Under the pieces are notes generated by a model. It made no database searches. It had not been told where the DNA came from and saw nothing but the letters and a program-made list of their open reading frames with translations. Shown here piece by piece: positions 18,776 to 26,829 of a DNA stretch of 64,000 nt. The stretch is from Plantactinospora endophytica (lineage in GTDB: Bacteria > Actinomycetota > Actinomycetes > Mycobacteriales > Micromonosporaceae), in contig NZ_BONW01000039.1 of the NCBI RefSeq assembly GCF_016862915.1, positions 310,001 to 374,000 on the forward strand, given 5' to 3'. The translations under genes were made by a program, and so were the position numbers. Within the stretch, counting starts at the first letter, position 1; each line of letters starts with the position of its first letter.

Positions 18776-19969
18776 ATGTCGACCGTTGCCGCCAATCCCT
18801 TCGGGTCCCCCGCCGACCTGCACCGGGTACTCGCCGACCTGCGCCGGCAGAGCCCGGTCGTCGAGGTCGCACTGCCGACCGGTTCCACCGGCTGGGTCGT
18901 GACCCGTTACGAGGACGCCCAGCGGGCACTCGGTGACCCGCGCCTGGCCAAGATGACCTCGGCCGGCGGGTTCAGCTACCGGGACATGATCCCGGAGGAC
19001 GTGGCCCGCGCGGTGGGCCGGCACATGTTGGCGTTGAACCCGCCCGACCACACCCGGCTGCGGCGGCTGGTCTCCGGCGCGTTCACCGCACGCAGGGTGG
19101 CCGCGCTGCGGCCCCGGATCGAGGAACTGGCCGAGGAACTGCTGGACGGCATCGCCGGTGCCGACGAGGTGGACCTGATCGACCGGTTCGCCTTTCCGTT
19201 GCCGATCCAGGTGATCTGCGAGCTGCTCGGGGTGCCGGCCGAGGACCAGGCGGACTTCCGCCGCTGGACGGACGCGATCGTCACCGGCCCGATGAACCCG
19301 GCCGGACTGCCGCCCGCGCTGATCGCGATCGTCGGCTACATCCGTACGCTGCTGGCCGCCAAGCGCGAGCAGCCGGCCGACGACCTGCTCTCCGCGTTGA
19401 TCGCGGTGCACGAGCAGGGCGACCGGTTGACCGACGACGAACTCGTCTCGATGGTCTACCTGTTCCTGATCGCCGGGCACGAGACCACCGTCAACCTGAT
19501 CGGCAACGGGATGCTGCTGCTGTTGGCCGAGCCTGCCCGCTGGGCCCGGGTGGTGGCCCAGCCGGAACTGCTGCCCGGAACGATCGAGGAGGTGCTCCGG
19601 TACGAGGGCCCGGTGCAGAACGCCTCGTTCCGGACCGCGACGGAACCGGTCGAGCTGGGGGGCCAGATCATCCCCGAGGGCGCGTTGGTGCTGGTCGCGT
19701 TGCTGTCGGCGAACCGCGACGCGGACCGGTTCGCCGAGCCGGACCGGCTGGACCTGGACCGGCCGGCCATCCCGAACCTCGCCTTCGGGCACGGCATCCA
19801 CTACTGCCTCGGTGCACCGCTGGCCCGACTGGAGGGGCAGATCGCCTTCGGTGCCCTGGCCCGCCGCTTCCCCGACCTGCGGCTGGCCGTACCGCCCGAG
19901 GAGATCGGCTGGCGGTCCAGCCTGTTGCTGCGCGGCCTGTCGGCACTTCCGGTCAGGCCGCGCGGCTGA
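18776..19969 (+). CDS. Cytochrome P450 (CYP105/107-like class I bacterial type)
   Basis: This soluble P450 of 397 residues has the I-helix oxygen-activation motif AGHETT (about 240-245) and K-helix ExxR in EEVLRYE. The haem-binding loop is FGHGIHYCLGAPLAR, with the proximal Cys. ATG 18776 follows GGGGAGA. No ferredoxin or ferredoxin reductase is nearby, so electrons must come from partners elsewhere. It is about 12 kb from the biosynthetic cluster and separated from it by housekeeping genes, so it is probably unrelated. Substrate not predictable. Confidence 0.92.
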   Translation: MSTVAANPFGSPADLHRVLADLRRQSPVVEVALPTGSTGWVVTRYEDAQRALGDPRLAKMTSAGGFSYRDMIPEDVARAVGRHMLALNPPDHTRLRRLVSGAFTARRVAALRPRIEELAEELLDGIAGADEVDLIDRFAFPLPIQVICELLGVPAEDQADFRRWTDAIVTGPMNPAGLPPALIAIVGYIRTLLAAKREQPADDLLSALIAVHEQGDRLTDDELVSMVYLFLIAGHETTVNLIGNGMLLLLAEPARWARVVAQPELLPGTIEEVLRYEGPVQNASFRTATEPVELGGQIIPEGALVLVALLSANRDADRFAEPDRLDLDRPAIPNLAFGHGIHYCLGAPLARLEGQIAFGALARRFPDLRLAVPPEEIGWRSSLLLRGLSALPVRPRG

Positions 19970-20084
19970 CCGCCCCGACCCCGGACGGCCCGGGTCGGGA
20001 CACCTCCGAAGAGGTAGGGATCAGAACACCACTGGTCACCGAGACCGGCGCGGCGATGGCACCGGCCCTCGGAGCGGAGAGGAC

Positions 20085-20127
20085 TCAGAGCACCTGGGAG
20101 AAGCGACGGATCAGAGCACCTGGGAGA
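20085..20127. repeat. Duplicated 3' end of the ABC ATPase gene
   Basis: TCAGAGCACCTGGGAGA occurs at 20085-20101 and again at 20111-20127. The second copy is the stop codon and last codons of the minus-strand ATPase gene (...SQVL-stop). The first is an extra copy just downstream, so the gene end has been tandemly duplicated with a 26-bp period. The rest of the 140-base gap after the P450 shows nothing else. Confidence 0.7.
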
Positions 20128-20896
20128 GGAACTGCGCGAGCCGAGCGCTCCGGGGGTCCTCGAAGATCTGCGCGGGCGGGCCGGCCTCGACCACCCGGCC
20201 CCGGTCGAGGAACACGACCTGGTCCGCGACCTGGCGGGCGAAGCCCATCTCGTGGGTGACGACCAGCATCGTCATGCCCTGACCGGCCAGGTCGGCCATC
20301 AGCGACAGCACGCCCTTGACGAGTTCGGGGTCGAGCGCCGAGGTCGCCTCGTCGAAGAGCATCACCCGGGGCGACATCGCCAGCGCCCGGGCGATGGCCA
20401 CCCGCTGCTGCTGGCCGCCGGAGAGCCGGCCGGGCCGGGCGTCGGCCTTGTGCCGCAGGCCGACCAGGTCGAGTTGGCGCAGCGCCAGTTCGGTGGCCTC
20501 GTCCCGGGGAAGCTTCTTGAGCTGCCGCAGCGCCAGCGTGACGTTGCGCAGCACGGTCATGTGCGGGAACAGGTTGAACTGCTGGAAGACCATCCCGATC
20601 CGCTGGCGCAGCGCGTCCGGGTCCTGGTCGAGCACGCTGACGCCGTCCAACAGCACGTCGCCGTGGTTCGGTTCGAGCAGCCGGTTGACCACCCGCAGCA
20701 GGGTGGACTTCCCGGAGCCGGAAGGGCCGATCACGCAGGCGGTCTCGCCCCGGCCGACGTCCAGGTCGATGCCGCGCAGCACCTGGTGCCGCCCGAAGGC
20801 CAGGTGTACGTCCCGGGTCGCCACACTGACCGACTCGTACCCGGGCCCCACCTCGGCGGGTGACACGGCTACCGCCGGACGGACAGTCTCAGGCAT
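20111..20896 (-). CDS. Polar amino acid ABC importer, ATP-binding subunit
   Basis: This 261-residue ATPase has Walker A GPSGSGKST, Q-loop GMVFQQFNLFPHMTV, signature LSGGQQQRV, Walker B VMLFDEATSALDPE and H-loop VVTHEMG. The FQQFNLFPH and DPELVKGVL features are typical of the GlnQ/HisP group. ATG 20896 is preceded by GAAAGGGAA and overlaps the end of the permease gene by 8 bases. It completes a three-gene importer (binding protein, permease, ATPase), all on the minus strand. Confidence 0.92.
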   Translation of the reverse strand: MPETVRPAVAVSPAEVGPGYESVSVATRDVHLAFGRHQVLRGIDLDVGRGETACVIGPSGSGKSTLLRVVNRLLEPNHGDVLLDGVSVLDQDPDALRQRIGMVFQQFNLFPHMTVLRNVTLALRQLKKLPRDEATELALRQLDLVGLRHKADARPGRLSGGQQQRVAIARALAMSPRVMLFDEATSALDPELVKGVLSLMADLAGQGMTMLVVTHEMGFARQVADQVVFLDRGRVVEAGPPAQIFEDPRSARLAQFLSQVL

Positions 20897-21686
20897 GCTG
20901 CGTTCCCTTTCCACCCGCCGGCAGCGCGGTTTCGCCGGCCAGCGCCACCGGATCGTCGGAGTCGGACTCCGGTCCGCCGCCGGCCCGGCCCTCCCGTAGT
21001 CGCCGGTCGACCCAGTTCACCAGGTGGGTCAGCGGCACCGTGATGACCAGGTAGAACAGCCCGGCGAGCAGTAGTGCGGACTCGTTGCCGGTGTTCGCGG
21101 CATAGTCCTGGCCGATCCGGAACAGTTCCCGTTGGCTGGCCACCAGACCGAGGAAGTAGACCAGGCTGGAGTCCTTGATCAGCGCGATGAGCTGGTTTAC
21201 CCAGGCCGGCAGGACCCGGCGTACGCCCTGCGGGATGATCACCAGGCGCATGGCGGCGCCGTGCGACAGGCCCAGTGCCCGGGTCGCCTCCAGCTGGCTG
21301 GCCTCCACGCTCTGGATGCCGGACCGGAAGATCTCCCCGATGTACGCCGCCGCGATCAGCGACAGCGCCAGGATGCCCAGCGGGTACGGGTTCGGGCCCC
21401 ACCAGGCGAGCCCGAGCGGCGCCAGCCCGACTCCGATCAGCAGGATGGTGACGGCGGCCGGCAGTCCCCGGAACACGTCGGTGTAGATCCGGGCCGGCCA
21501 GCGCAGCCACCGGGTCCGGGCCAGCCCGGCCATCGCGAGCAGCATGCCGAGCAGCGTCCCCAGGATGGCGGAGAGCAGCGCCAGCAGCAGCGTATTCGGC
21601 AGCCCGACGGTCAGCATCTCGGGCAGCGCCTCGCGCATCGACTGCCAGTCGAAGAACGTCTCCCAGAGCGTCGCCAGGGTCTCCAT
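20889..21686 (-). CDS. Polar amino acid ABC importer, permease
   Basis: The 265-residue integral membrane protein has about five helices and the His/Glu/Met-type permease signature in the region DVFRGLPAAVTILLIGVGLA. The EAA loop is EASQLEATRALGLSHGAAM, which contacts the ATPase. It carries a hydrophilic C-terminal tail of about 35 residues. It lies between the binding-protein and ATPase genes. One permease gene implies a homodimer. Confidence 0.92.
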   Translation of the reverse strand: METLATLWETFFDWQSMREALPEMLTVGLPNTLLLALLSAILGTLLGMLLAMAGLARTRWLRWPARIYTDVFRGLPAAVTILLIGVGLAPLGLAWWGPNPYPLGILALSLIAAAYIGEIFRSGIQSVEASQLEATRALGLSHGAAMRLVIIPQGVRRVLPAWVNQLIALIKDSSLVYFLGLVASQRELFRIGQDYAANTGNESALLLAGLFYLVITVPLTHLVNWVDRRLREGRAGGGPESDSDDPVALAGETALPAGGKGTQHA

Positions 21687-21767
21687 CGCCTCACCTGTCT
21701 CGGGTCGGTCGCCGTCGGCCGGCCGCGCGGGGCGGCCGGCCGACGACTACTTGAGGTGCGCGCCGGC

Positions 21768-22649
21768 TCAGCTCGCCGGGGTGGCGGCCGGGCTCGTCGG
21801 ACCGGCCTTGACCGGCGGGTACGTCACCGTGCCGCTGCCCGGCTTGAACGTCTCCGGTACCGGCCGACCCGGGTAGTACTGCTCCTGGAGGCGGGTCCAG
21901 GTGCCGTCCTCGATCACCTGGTCGAGTGCGGAGTCCAGCGCTTCGCGCAGCGGGTCGGCACCCTTGGCCACGGCGAACGCGGTCGGCGCCGAGCTGAGCT
22001 GCTTCTCGGCGAGTACGATTTTGCCGCCACTGTCCTGTGCGGACTTCTCGCCGATCTCGGCGGGCGAGATCCAGGCGTCCGCCGTCTTCGCCTTGAGCTG
22101 GTTGATCGCGCCGTTGTAGTCGGGTACCCGGACCGGGTCGAGGCCCTCCTTGGTGGCGTAGTCGTCCTGCACGGTGCCCTGCACCACGACCACCCGCTTG
22201 CCCTTCAGCTCACTGAAACTCCTGATCGGCGATCCGGCCGGTACGTCGAGTCCGAAGTAGCCGAAGTCGTACCCGTTGGTGAAGTCGACGGTCTTCTTCC
22301 GCGCCTCGGTGATGGTGATCGACGACGAGCCGGCGTCGAACTTGTGGTTGTTGACCTGGGCGAGCAGCGCGGAGAACTCGGTGCCGACGAACTCGACCTT
22401 CAGCCCGAGCTTGCCGGCGACGGCGGTCATCAGGTCGTTGTCGAACCCGGTGAACTTTCCGTCCTTGAGGAAGACGTTCGGCGGCGCGTCGGTCAGGGTG
22501 CCGACCCGCAGCGTGCCCGGTTGCAGCAGGTCGTACGGGTTGTCGGCGGCGTCGCCGGACGACGACCCGCCGCAGGCGGCCACCGCGCCGAGCAGCGCGA
22601 CGGCGGCGACCCCGGAGAGCAGGCGGGTTGCGAGAGAACTGATATGCAT
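21768..22649 (-). CDS. Polar amino acid ABC importer, substrate-binding lipoprotein
   Basis: The 293-residue lipoprotein has a signal peptide with lipobox LLGAVAACGG (Cys26). A family-3 solute-binding fold follows (LRVGTLTDAPPNVFLKDGKFTGFDNDL, DAGSSSITITEARKKTVDFT). These features match the glutamine/cystine/polar amino acid class; the exact ligand is not evident. It is the first gene of the importer operon, with a gap of about 80 bases before the permease. ATG 22649 gives the signal peptide directly. Confidence 0.9.
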   Translation of the reverse strand: MHISSLATRLLSGVAAVALLGAVAACGGSSSGDAADNPYDLLQPGTLRVGTLTDAPPNVFLKDGKFTGFDNDLMTAVAGKLGLKVEFVGTEFSALLAQVNNHKFDAGSSSITITEARKKTVDFTNGYDFGYFGLDVPAGSPIRSFSELKGKRVVVVQGTVQDDYATKEGLDPVRVPDYNGAINQLKAKTADAWISPAEIGEKSAQDSGGKIVLAEKQLSSAPTAFAVAKGADPLREALDSALDQVIEDGTWTRLQEQYYPGRPVPETFKPGSGTVTYPPVKAGPTSPAATPAS

Positions 22650-23172
22650 TGTGCTGAAACTCCATGAAATATCCGGCGCCGTCGGCGCCGACGGTGGCCC
22701 GCGACAGGAACTGCGACGGGTGCCCAGCGACGGTGACCCGGCGGCTGGCCCACGGCCGCGACCGGTCAGCGGTCGTGGCCGTGCCACAGTGCCGAGGTCA
22801 GCCGCCTCGAAGGGGATCGATCGGATGGTCGGAACTCCGCCGACCGGCGGTCGGGGTCAGGCGTGACCGCGACAGAGCATTGTGCTGGTCCGGCAGAGGT
22901 CGACGTGTCGACGCCACCGGTGCCAGGTGACATGGAGCCGGCTCGGCCGCTCGGCTCGGATGGTGCCCACTGCAAACCTCCATCGGTCCTGGCGGTAGCA
23001 CCCGCACCCGGATGGGGGGTTGCTGCGACGTCGACGAGCCAGGTCTCTCGGTCGCTCTGGATGGCCAGCGCTCACTCTACTCAACCGGGGCCCCGACGTT
23101 CCAACTGGTCAGGCCCGTACGGCTGTGGTGCTCACCACGCACCGTCCGGCTCCGACCCCGCTGCGGCGTGGC
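22650..23172. other. About 520-base non-coding stretch upstream of the importer operon
   Basis: No convincing gene is present. A plus-strand reading of 124 codons at 22863-23237 has no ribosome-binding site, no recognisable motif and would run through a strong terminator. The right part should hold little; the left 150 bases should contain the importer promoter. A GC-rich palindromic stretch (GGCGCCGACGGCGCC) lies about 25-40 bases upstream of the binding-protein start. Confidence 0.6.
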
Positions 23173-23218
23173 AAGGGGCTCCCGTTACCGCTGTCGTCAT
23201 CGGTAACGGGAGCCCCTT
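23173..23218 (-). terminator. Very strong hairpin terminator
   Basis: AAGGGGCTCCCGTTACCG pairs perfectly over 18 bp with CGGTAACGGGAGCCCCTT, leaving a 10-base loop. It begins 16 bases past the stop of the minus-strand secreted-protein gene and is the strongest intrinsic terminator in the window. Confidence 0.9.
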
Positions 23219-23233
23219 CAGGTACGCCGAGGG

Positions 23234-26200
23234 TTAACGCACCGTAATGGTCAGGTGACTCGACATCGTGGCTCCGGCGCTGTCGGTCACCGTCAGCCGG
23301 GCGGTGTAGGTGCCCGGCCGGGCGTACGCGTGGGTGGCCGACGCGGCGTGTACGACCGCAGTGTTGTCACCGAAGTCCCAGGCCCGGTCGGTGATCGTCC
23401 GCCCGGCCGCCGGAGTGACGGTGGCGGTGAACGCCACCGACAGCGGCGCGGTCCCGGTCCGGGGGTTGGCGGTGACCGAGACGGTGCCGCCGGTCTCCCG
23501 CTTCACCCCCGCGCCGTTGAACCGCAGCCAGTCCAGCGAGAGCAGGTCGGGCGTGCCGCCGACCTGCGCCGGGTTGACGAAGACCAGGTAGAGGTTGAAG
23601 GTCCCGCCCGGGTTGGCCAGGTTGACCGTCGGCGAGACGACGTTGTCCCAGCCGCCGGTGCTGCCGACCGGCATCGTGCCGAGCAGTTGCCCGGTCGGCG
23701 AACCGGCCCGGAACTCGATGGTGCCGCCGGTGCTGCCCGAACTGACCCCGGCGGTGACCGTGCTGATCCCGGTCAGGTTCACCGGGCCGAAGCTGATCCA
23801 CTCACCGTGGTCGACGTCGCCGATCCGTCGGCCGGCCCGGGCGGTCGCCCGGTCCAGCACCTGGATCCCGTTCGAGGCGTCGAAGTGCTCCGCCTCCTTG
23901 CTCTTGGTCTGCAACTCGTGCCGGACCGAGCCGACCAGCGCCGGCACGCCGCCGGTGGCGCCGCCGTCGGTGTACTGGGCGGTCAGCACCGTGTAGAGGT
24001 TCTGCCCCGGGCCGTGCCCGTCGCCGCCGTTCGCCTCGGTGTCGGCGACGCCGGAGCAGCCGACGTAGTTGTCCATCGGATGGCTGTGACTGTCGTGCCC
24101 GAGCTGGGTCTGGGTGACCACCCGGGTGCAGGCCACCGTGCTCTCCTCCGGGTCGGTGACGGTGACGGCGTACGGGATCTGGTCGCCGAAGTCGAAGAAC
24201 CCGCCGTTCGGCACGGTCAGCGTCACCGTCGGTCGGGTGTTGCCGACCGTGATCTGGGCGGTCGCCACCGAACTGAGCCCCCGGGCGGTGCTCACGGTCA
24301 ACCGGGCGGTGAACTGTCCCCGGGTCGAGTACGTGTACGTCGGGTTCGCCGCCGTCGAGTCGGTGTCGCCGTCGCCGTCGAAGTCCCAGGCGTACGTGAT
24401 CGGGGTGCCGTCACCGGAGGCCGAGCCGGCGCTGGAGAACCGGACCGCCAGCGGTCCCGGGCCGCTGTCCCGGTCCACGGTCAGCTTCGCCACCGGCGGC
24501 CGGCCGTTGGCCACGTAGTCGATCCGGTAGATCCCGGCGCCCTCGTTGCTGCCGCCCCGGCCGCTGCCGCTGCCCACCCCGAAGTCGATCACATACAGGG
24601 AACCGTCCGGGCCGAACTCGGCCTCGAAGGGCTGGATCCAGCTCATGTCGCCGAAGATCCCGTTGATCGACTGGAGGTCGCCGACCCGGGTCGGCCCGAA
24701 CCTCGGGTCGGTGAAGGTCTGCGCGGTGTCGTGCGTGGAGAGCGTCTTCCACCACTGTCGGGTCAGCTCGTAGACGATCCACTTGCCCTCGTAGTACTCG
24801 GGGAACTTGGTCGGCCTCGGGTTGGCCGGGTCGTAGTCGTAGACCGGGCCGCTCATCGGGCCACCGCCGCCGGTGCCCAACTCGGGGAACTGGGTCGACG
24901 CCGAGTAGGCGTACCAGACCAGGGCCGAGCGGGCTGCCGGCAGGTTGGTCAGCCCGGTGTTGTTCGGAGAGTTGTTGACCAGGGCACCGCAGTTGAACTT
25001 CGGCCCCGGCGTCGAGGTCGCGAAGTTGTAGTCGTTGAACGGCACGTTGTTGCCGGAGCAGTACGGCCAGCCGTAGTTGCCGGCGCTGGTGATCCGGTTG
25101 AACTCCACCGTCCCCTCCGGACCCCGGTTCGGGTCGGCGGCCCGGGCGTCCGGCCCGTAGTCGGCGACCAGCAGCGCGTCGGTGACCGGGTCGACGGTGA
25201 TCCGGAACGGGTTGCGCATCCCCATCGCGAAGATCTCCGACCGGGTCCGGGCGGTACCCGGGGCGAAGAGGTTCCCGCTCGGCACCGCGTACGTGCCGTC
25301 GGGGCGGGGCGTGATCCGCAGGATCTTGCCGCGCAGGTCGTTGGTGTTGCCGGCGGTCGCCTGCGCGTCCCAGGCCCGCCGGCCGGAGCGCTCGTCGATC
25401 GGGGTGTAGCCGCTGGACTCGAAGGGGTCGGTGTTGTCGCCGATTCCGGCGTAGAGGTTGCCGTGCCGGTCCATGGTCAGCGAGCCGCCCATGTGCGAGT
25501 TGGCCCGCCCCTCGCCCCGGTAGGTGGGGATGGTCAGCAGCCGCTTCTCACTGCTCAGCGCGATCGCGTCGTTCGCGACGGTGAACCGGGACAGGTTGAG
25601 CTGGTTGGCGGTCTTGTCCGACCAGAGCAGGTAGATCCAGTTGTTGGTGCCGAAGTCGTTGTCCAGGGTCATCCCGAGCAGCCCGTCGGACTGGCTGGTC
25701 TGGGCCGGGGTGTAGGCGAAGTCGATAAGCGTCCGGACGTTCAGCGTCTCCTGGTCGATCACCTTCACCGCGCCGGTCCGCTGGATGTAGAAGACCCGCC
25801 GGTCCGGCGCCACGGCCAGCTCGAACGGGTCGGCCAGGTCCTCGCTGACCAGCGGTACCCGTTGGAAGTTGCCGGTCCGGGTGGCGCCGCAGTCGCCGGG
25901 AGCCGCGCCGGCCGCCCACTCGATGCCGCCGCGCAGGTGGGCCAGGAACGCCGGCTCGGAGAAGGCGGAACCCGCGTGCCCACCGGCGGTGAACCAGGAC
26001 CGGCCGCCGTCGTAGTTCTGGCACCACGAGTACGCGTGGTCGTGCCCCTCGTCCATCCCCGGAATGCCGTCCCGGACCTTGATCTGGGCCAGCGTGTGCA
26101 CCTTGCCGGTCGGGTTGGTGCGCCAGTTGTACCACTCCTCGCCGCGCTCCCACAGCTCCGGCAGGCCCTTCGTGGACGGATGCGCCCCGTCCAGCACCTT

Positions 26201-26680
26201 GATCCGGCCCGGGTACGTGCCGCCGGTGGAGGAGAAGTCGGGATGGAAGTCGAAGATGGTGCCGATTAGGCCCTCGTACCAGGGCCAGTCGCGTTCACTG
26301 GCCGAGGCGGCGTGCAGGCCGACCCAGCCGCCGCCGGCCCGGACGAAGTTCTGCAACGCGACCCGCTGGGCGGCGTCGAGCAGGTCCCCGGACTCCGGGG
26401 TGGAGTTGGTGTTGTTGAAGACCAGCGCGTCGAAGCGGGCGAGGTTGGCGTCGGTGAACGCCCCGGCGTCGGTGGTCGCCTCGACCTCGAAGTCGTGTTC
26501 GGCGCCGAGCCGCTGGATCGCGGCGACCCCGGCCGGGATCGAGTCGTGGTAGTAGTTCGTGGTCTTGGAGAAGACCAGCACCCGGAACCGGGCCGCGGCC
26601 GAGGCGGGGATCGGGGCCGTGCCCAGTAACAGGGCCACGATGGCGAGCAGGGCGATGGTGGTCGTGCGGTGGCGTCTCAC
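23234..26680 (-). CDS. Secreted ThuA - sugar dehydrogenase (PQQ-type beta propeller) - PKD - carbohydrate-binding protein
   Basis: This 1148-residue exported protein has a Sec signal (TTTIALLAIVALLLGTAPIPASA). A ThuA/trehalose-utilisation-like domain (about 30-245: VLVFSKTTNYYHDSIPAGV, GGGWVGLHAA) comes first. A glucose/sorbosone-dehydrogenase-type six-bladed propeller (about 265-690) follows, then a PKD domain (about 710-795), a CBM6-like beta-sandwich (about 925-1060) and a final PKD domain. The arrangement is typical of large extracellular actinomycete carbohydrate proteins. Presence of PQQ or true dehydrogenase activity is not shown. GTG 26680 follows GGGAG. A sigma-70-like promoter lies upstream and a strong hairpin downstream, so it is monocistronic. 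Confidence 0.85.
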   Translation of the reverse strand: MRRHRTTTIALLAIVALLLGTAPIPASAAARFRVLVFSKTTNYYHDSIPAGVAAIQRLGAEHDFEVEATTDAGAFTDANLARFDALVFNNTNSTPESGDLLDAAQRVALQNFVRAGGGWVGLHAASASERDWPWYEGLIGTIFDFHPDFSSTGGTYPGRIKVLDGAHPSTKGLPELWERGEEWYNWRTNPTGKVHTLAQIKVRDGIPGMDEGHDHAYSWCQNYDGGRSWFTAGGHAGSAFSEPAFLAHLRGGIEWAAGAAPGDCGATRTGNFQRVPLVSEDLADPFELAVAPDRRVFYIQRTGAVKVIDQETLNVRTLIDFAYTPAQTSQSDGLLGMTLDNDFGTNNWIYLLWSDKTANQLNLSRFTVANDAIALSSEKRLLTIPTYRGEGRANSHMGGSLTMDRHGNLYAGIGDNTDPFESSGYTPIDERSGRRAWDAQATAGNTNDLRGKILRITPRPDGTYAVPSGNLFAPGTARTRSEIFAMGMRNPFRITVDPVTDALLVADYGPDARAADPNRGPEGTVEFNRITSAGNYGWPYCSGNNVPFNDYNFATSTPGPKFNCGALVNNSPNNTGLTNLPAARSALVWYAYSASTQFPELGTGGGGPMSGPVYDYDPANPRPTKFPEYYEGKWIVYELTRQWWKTLSTHDTAQTFTDPRFGPTRVGDLQSINGIFGDMSWIQPFEAEFGPDGSLYVIDFGVGSGSGRGGSNEGAGIYRIDYVANGRPPVAKLTVDRDSGPGPLAVRFSSAGSASGDGTPITYAWDFDGDGDTDSTAANPTYTYSTRGQFTARLTVSTARGLSSVATAQITVGNTRPTVTLTVPNGGFFDFGDQIPYAVTVTDPEESTVACTRVVTQTQLGHDSHSHPMDNYVGCSGVADTEANGGDGHGPGQNLYTVLTAQYTDGGATGGVPALVGSVRHELQTKSKEAEHFDASNGIQVLDRATARAGRRIGDVDHGEWISFGPVNLTGISTVTAGVSSGSTGGTIEFRAGSPTGQLLGTMPVGSTGGWDNVVSPTVNLANPGGTFNLYLVFVNPAQVGGTPDLLSLDWLRFNGAGVKRETGGTVSVTANPRTGTAPLSVAFTATVTPAAGRTITDRAWDFGDNTAVVHAASATHAYARPGTYTARLTVTDSAGATMSSHLTITVR

Positions 26681-26731
26681 AGGCGCTCCCGGACTCAGAA
26701 AACGGGAAAAATGCCGCCGCCGACCTGGGTC

Positions 26732-26761
26732 AGCCTACGTGAGCCGATTCGGACGCGTCAA
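26732..26761 (-). promoter_or_regulatory. Putative promoter of the secreted ThuA/propeller gene
   Basis: On the minus strand TTGACG (26761-26756) and TAGGCT (26737-26732) are separated by 18 bases, close to the -35/-10 consensus of the principal sigma factor. They lie about 50-80 bases upstream of GTG 26680. The surrounding TAGACATGTTCC could be an operator; no repeat was confirmed. Confidence 0.45.
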
Positions 26762-26829
26762 TCTAGACATGTTCCTTACTGTTTCCGGTGCAGCCCGCGT
26801 CAAGCCGGCTCAGTCCACCTCGACCCGGC

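Noticed and set aside
18776-19969. P450 as a tailoring enzyme of the lipopeptide cluster
   Set aside because: It is separated from the cluster by an importer, a secreted protein, hrpA and a phosphatase, and lacks the 11-bp element upstream.
22863-23237. 124-codon open frame on the plus strand in the large gap
   Set aside because: No ribosome-binding site, no homology-like motif, and it would cross the 18-bp stem terminator.
23255-26269. 1004-codon open frame on the plus strand
   Set aside because: Antisense of the secreted ThuA/propeller gene; no RBS, no recognisable domain, and the minus strand has the signal peptide and domains.
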